A stretch of DNA of 15,917 nucleotides from an uncultured bacterium (GTDB lineage: Bacteria > Verrucomicrobiota > Kiritimatiellia > RFP12 > UBA1067). Both the position numbers and the translations under genes were made by a program. How positions within the stretch are numbered: the first letter of the stretch is position 1; each line of letters starts with the position of its first letter. The DNA is taken from contig CACYEO010000102.1 in NCBI GenBank assembly GCA_902773475.1, forward strand, positions 1 to 15,917, given 5' to 3'. This document shows positions 13,465 to 15,917 of this stretch, in pieces. The notes below the pieces were generated by a model that searched no databases, was not told where the DNA came from, and worked only from the letters and a program-made list of their open reading frames with translations.

Positions 13465-14519
13465 ACATACTCGGAATCGAAACATCCTGCGATGAAACCG
13501 CCGCCGCCGTCGTCCGCGACGGCCGCGAGGTTTTGTCCAATACGGTTTTTTCGCAGATACCGCTGCACAAGCCGTGGGGCGGCGTGGTGCCGGAGATCGC
13601 CGGCCGTTCGCACGTCGAAAAAATCGGCGGCGTCGTGGACGAGGCTCTGTCGTCTTCCGGCCTTGCGCCGGGGGAGATCGACGCGGTCGCCGTCACTTTC
13701 GGGCCCGGACTTTCGGCTTCGCTCATCGTGGGGCTGAACGCCGCGAAGGGCCTGGCGCTCGCGCTCGGAAAACCGCTCTATTGCGTGAACCACATAGAAG
13801 CGCATCTCCACACGCCGTTCCTTTCCGCGTCCGCTCCGGATCCGCTTTCCGTTGGCCGCATGCTCGGCCTTGCGGTGTCCGGGGGGCATACGGCCTGGAT
13901 CGACATGCCGCGATACGGCGAATACCGGATCATAGGGCAGACGCTCGACGACGCCTGCGGCGAGGCGTTCGACAAAGCGGCGAAACTTCTCGGTCTCGGC
14001 TACCCGGGCGGGCCGGTGATAGACCGCATTGCGAAGACTGCGAAGAGCCGTGCGTCCGCCGCATTCCCCAAATGCTCGCCGCGTCCCGGGACGGACGCGC
14101 TCGGCGGGCTGGACGCGTCGCTCTGCGTTTCTTTTTCGGGGCTCAAGACTTCGCTTCTGTACCGCGTTCGGAATTCTCCGCCGCAGGGCGAGGACGAAGT
14201 CGCCGCGCTCGCGGCCTCGTACCAGGACGCGATAGTGGACGCCGTGGCCGTGCGCACGGCGCGCGCCTTGAAACGCGGCGGATACGCCGCGCTGACCGTA
14301 GGCGGGGGCGTGTCGCTGAATTCCGCGCTCCGCGAACGCCTCGCCCGCGTCGCCGCGGATGCGGGCGTGAGGCTGCTGCTCGCCGAGCCGCGCTACTGTG
14401 GCGACAACGCCGCCATGATTGCAGGTCTCGCCTTCTACCGCCGCACGCTTGAAGGCGCGGCGGCCTTTTCCGCAGACATCGTCCCGTCTCTGCGCCCCGG
14501 GGCGGAAGCCGCGCATTGA
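13461..14519 (+). CDS. tsaD: tRNA N6-adenosine threonylcarbamoyltransferase
   Basis: A 352-residue protein of the Kae1/TsaD family. With TsaB and TsaE it transfers the threonylcarbamoyl group from TC-AMP to A37 of tRNAs reading ANN codons, in the cytoplasm. MNILGIETSCDETAAAVV at the start is the family's N-terminal signature and fixes the ATG at 13461; the frame stays open upstream but that part is a shadow of the peptidase gene. The metal site is intact: HIEAH at 111-115 (His111, His115) and Asp315 in CGDNAAMIA. AVSGGHT, GEAFDKAAKLLGLGYPGG and FSGLKTSLLY are all present as in active enzymes. It overlaps the peptidase gene by 4 bp and ends directly against the yitT-like gene. Confidence 0.95.
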   Translation: MNILGIETSCDETAAAVVRDGREVLSNTVFSQIPLHKPWGGVVPEIAGRSHVEKIGGVVDEALSSSGLAPGEIDAVAVTFGPGLSASLIVGLNAAKGLALALGKPLYCVNHIEAHLHTPFLSASAPDPLSVGRMLGLAVSGGHTAWIDMPRYGEYRIIGQTLDDACGEAFDKAAKLLGLGYPGGPVIDRIAKTAKSRASAAFPKCSPRPGTDALGGLDASLCVSFSGLKTSLLYRVRNSPPQGEDEVAALAASYQDAIVDAVAVRTARALKRGGYAALTVGGGVSLNSALRERLARVAADAGVRLLLAEPRYCGDNAAMIAGLAFYRRTLEGAAAFSADIVPSLRPGAEAAH

Positions 14520-14551
14520 TTTCCGCAAAACCGCAGACTTCGCCGAAAAGA

Positions 14552-15463
14552 ATGAAAATCAGATTCAGAAACGAGATATTCCGCTATCTGCTCCTCGCAG
14601 TAGCGTCGTTCATAATGGCGCTCAACTACAGGACGTTCGTGGAGTGGGGATCCCTCTACCCCGCCGGGGCGACCGGGCTGTCGATGCTCATCCAGCGGCT
14701 CGCGCAGGACGCGGCGGACGGCATGGGCTGGAACGTGTCGGTGCCGTTTTCTCCGATAAACATTCTTCTCAACGCGGTTCCCGTGTGGATCGGGTTCAAG
14801 TACGTAGGCAGGCGTTTCACGTGGCAGTCTCTGTACGTGATCGTGCTTACCGGCTTCATGACGGACTTGATGCCTGTCGATGCGATAACGTCGTTCATCG
14901 CGGAGCACGATCTCGCCCGGCTCAGATCCGATCCGTTCGTGACGAGCCTTTTCGGGGGAATCGTCTTCGGGTTCGGCATGTCGCTGTGCCTGCGCTGGAA
15001 CGCCACCACGGGCGGGACGGATTTCATCGCGATATACCTTTCGGAGAAGAAAGGGCGCGAAACGTGGAACATCATCCTTGCGCTGAACGCGGCGATACTG
15101 CTTTGCGGCGGCTTCAAGTTCGGGTGGTCCGGCGCGCTTTATTCCATCGTGTACCAGTTCGTGACCATACAGGTGGTCCACGTAATGTACAGAACCTACC
15201 AGTACCAGACGCTTTTGATAGTCACTACGCATCCGGGCCGGATCTGCGAGGCGATCCACAGGATATGCCACCACGGCGCGACGGTCGTGAACGCGCGCGG
15301 CGGGTACATGGGCCAGGACAAGACCATAGTGTATTCGATCGTTGCGGCCGACGACACCACGCGCATATACGCGCTCTGCAAATCGATAGATCCCGGCGCG
15401 TTCATAAACACGATAAGCACCTCGCGCGTGATCGGCCGCTTCTACATGCGCCCGCGCGACTGA
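14552..15463 (+). CDS. YitT/DUF2179 family membrane protein
   Basis: About 303 residues. Some six hydrophobic segments occupy the first two thirds, including FRYLLLAVASFIMALNYRTF, GGIVFGFGMSLCLRWNATTG followed by GTDFIAIYL (a conserved family motif), and NIILALNAAILLCGG. The last 90 residues, starting about QTLLIVTTHPGRICEAI and including GATVVNARGGYMGQ, are a soluble DUF2179-type domain. This is the layout of YitT-family inner-membrane proteins, whose transported substrate is not firmly known. The start is uncertain: TTG at 14516 overlaps the tsaD stop and has GCGGAAG upstream, but would add 12 polar residues; the ATG at 14552 starts right before the basic stretch leading into the first membrane helix and is preferred. 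No terminator is visible after the stop. Confidence 0.85.
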   Translation: MKIRFRNEIFRYLLLAVASFIMALNYRTFVEWGSLYPAGATGLSMLIQRLAQDAADGMGWNVSVPFSPINILLNAVPVWIGFKYVGRRFTWQSLYVIVLTGFMTDLMPVDAITSFIAEHDLARLRSDPFVTSLFGGIVFGFGMSLCLRWNATTGGTDFIAIYLSEKKGRETWNIILALNAAILLCGGFKFGWSGALYSIVYQFVTIQVVHVMYRTYQYQTLLIVTTHPGRICEAIHRICHHGATVVNARGGYMGQDKTIVYSIVAADDTTRIYALCKSIDPGAFINTISTSRVIGRFYMRPRD

Positions 15464-15479
15464 CGCCGCGCCGGGCGGG

Positions 15480-15611
15480 ACGAAGTTCGCCACGGGACTC
15501 GCAGACCTGGCCATGCGTTACGGCGAGACGCTTTCGGAACTTGAATCGAAAGTTGCCAAATCGCAGAGCGATGTCCATGCCGTCCTCCGCGAAATGGGGT
15601 TCAATTGGTAA
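15480..15611 (+). pseudogene. Short coding remnant, possibly the C-terminal tail of a type I restriction methylase (HsdM)
   Basis: In the frame ending with TAA at 15609-15611 there is a protein-like helical stretch of about 43 residues: LADLAMRYGETLSELESKV, then a short link and VHAVLREMGFNW at the end. The only ATG within it is at 15513 (32 residues), with no Shine-Dalgarno. An amphipathic helix ending in an L-x-x-x-G-aromatic tail is how many HsdM proteins finish, and Bro-type genes often lie inside hsd loci. The rest of such a gene is missing because the yitT-like gene ends at 15463. The stop codon merges with the Shine-Dalgarno of the next gene (TAAGGAGG), as in an intact operon. The HsdM link is from memory of the family's tail and is tentative; a small free-standing gene is the alternative. 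Confidence 0.35.
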
Positions 15612-15624
15612 GGAGGATTTCGGT

Positions 15625-15917
15625 ATGCAAAAGGTTTCCATCCGATTCTTCAACGACAGGGAAGTCCGCGCCGTCTGGGACGACGTGGAGTCGAAATGGT
15701 GGTTTTGCGCGGTCGATATCGTCGCGGCAATAGGTACAAGTGCAGATGCCAGAAACTACTGGTATGTTCTGAAAAACCGTTTGAAAAAGGCAGAGGCTGA
15801 ACTCCTTACAAAGTGTAAGGGGTTCAAGTTGTTGGCGCCAGACGGCAAGCGGCATTTGACGGACTGTTTCGACAGCGACGGAATCGTGGCGCTTGCCAAG
15901 CGATTCCCCGGCAACAA
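15625..15917 (+). CDS. Bro-N domain protein (3' truncated by window end)
   Basis: 97 residues are visible from ATG 15625, with a strong AAGGAGG (15610-15616) eight bases upstream. The opening VSIRFFNDREVRAVWDD, then KWWFCAVDIVAAIG, the NYWYVLKNRLKK helix and LLAPDGKRHLTDCFD are characteristic of the Bro-N domain of phage antirepressor and BRO family proteins, which bind DNA. Cellular copies are frequent in type I restriction-modification and other defence loci as accessory genes of unclear role. Base composition differs from the rest of the window: 56 of 120 bases are G or C at 15721-15840, against 40 of 60 in a sample from tsaD (13681-13740). This fits recent acquisition. The C-terminal domain, which would tell the subtype, lies beyond the window. 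Confidence 0.8.
   Translation, partial: MQKVSIRFFNDREVRAVWDDVESKWWFCAVDIVAAIGTSADARNYWYVLKNRLKKAEAELLTKCKGFKLLAPDGKRHLTDCFDSDGIVALAKRFPGN

Overview
The window is GC-rich bacterial DNA with dense same-strand coding. Nearly every supported gene lies on the + strand and many neighbours overlap by 4 bp. The gene content points to the PVC superphylum (Verrucomicrobiota in the wide sense, perhaps Kiritimatiellae or Lentisphaerae). The best evidence is an operon whose order and protein architecture match, from memory, the Akkermansia muciniphila Amuc_1102-1101-1100-1099-1098 pilus-like cluster. The family names come from motif recognition; no search was run.

Layout. (1) 1-975: the C-terminal end of a large secreted or surface beta-helix-like protein, followed by a good intrinsic terminator. 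(2) 1184-9615: a five-gene type IV pilus-like envelope operon. It encodes a small exported Amuc_1102-like protein, a PilM-type actin-like protein with a PilN-like membrane segment fused to its C-terminus, a PilO-like Amuc_1100-type protein, an Amuc_1099-type protein with two calcium-binding-type Asp motifs, and a 1234-residue secretin. The secretin has a long Pro-rich linker (containing a 150-bp tandem duplication) and TPR-like helices ahead of the channel. (3) 9662-11777: coaE and rho, overlapping by 26 bp. (4) 11815-15463: an exported HExxH metallopeptidase-like protein, tsaD (4-bp overlap) and a YitT/DUF2179 membrane protein. (5) 15464-15917: a change of character. A short coding remnant that looks like the tail of a type I methylase is followed by the start of a Bro-N domain gene in clearly more AT-rich DNA (56 of 120 bases G or C at 15721-15840). 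This looks like the edge of an acquired defence or phage-type island.

How it works together. The pilus genes would form a trans-envelope assembly: PilM in the cytoplasm held to the inner membrane through its fused PilN-like part, Amuc_1100- and Amuc_1099-like proteins anchored in the inner membrane and reaching into the periplasm, and the secretin as the outer-membrane pore. No pilin, assembly ATPase, PilC platform or prepilin peptidase is present here, so these must be encoded elsewhere or be absent. The downstream genes are housekeeping (CoA synthesis, transcription termination, tRNA t6A modification) plus a secreted peptidase.

No tRNA, rRNA, CRISPR array or insertion sequence was seen. 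No stretch longer than 300 bases lacks a gene; the longest gap is 976-1183.
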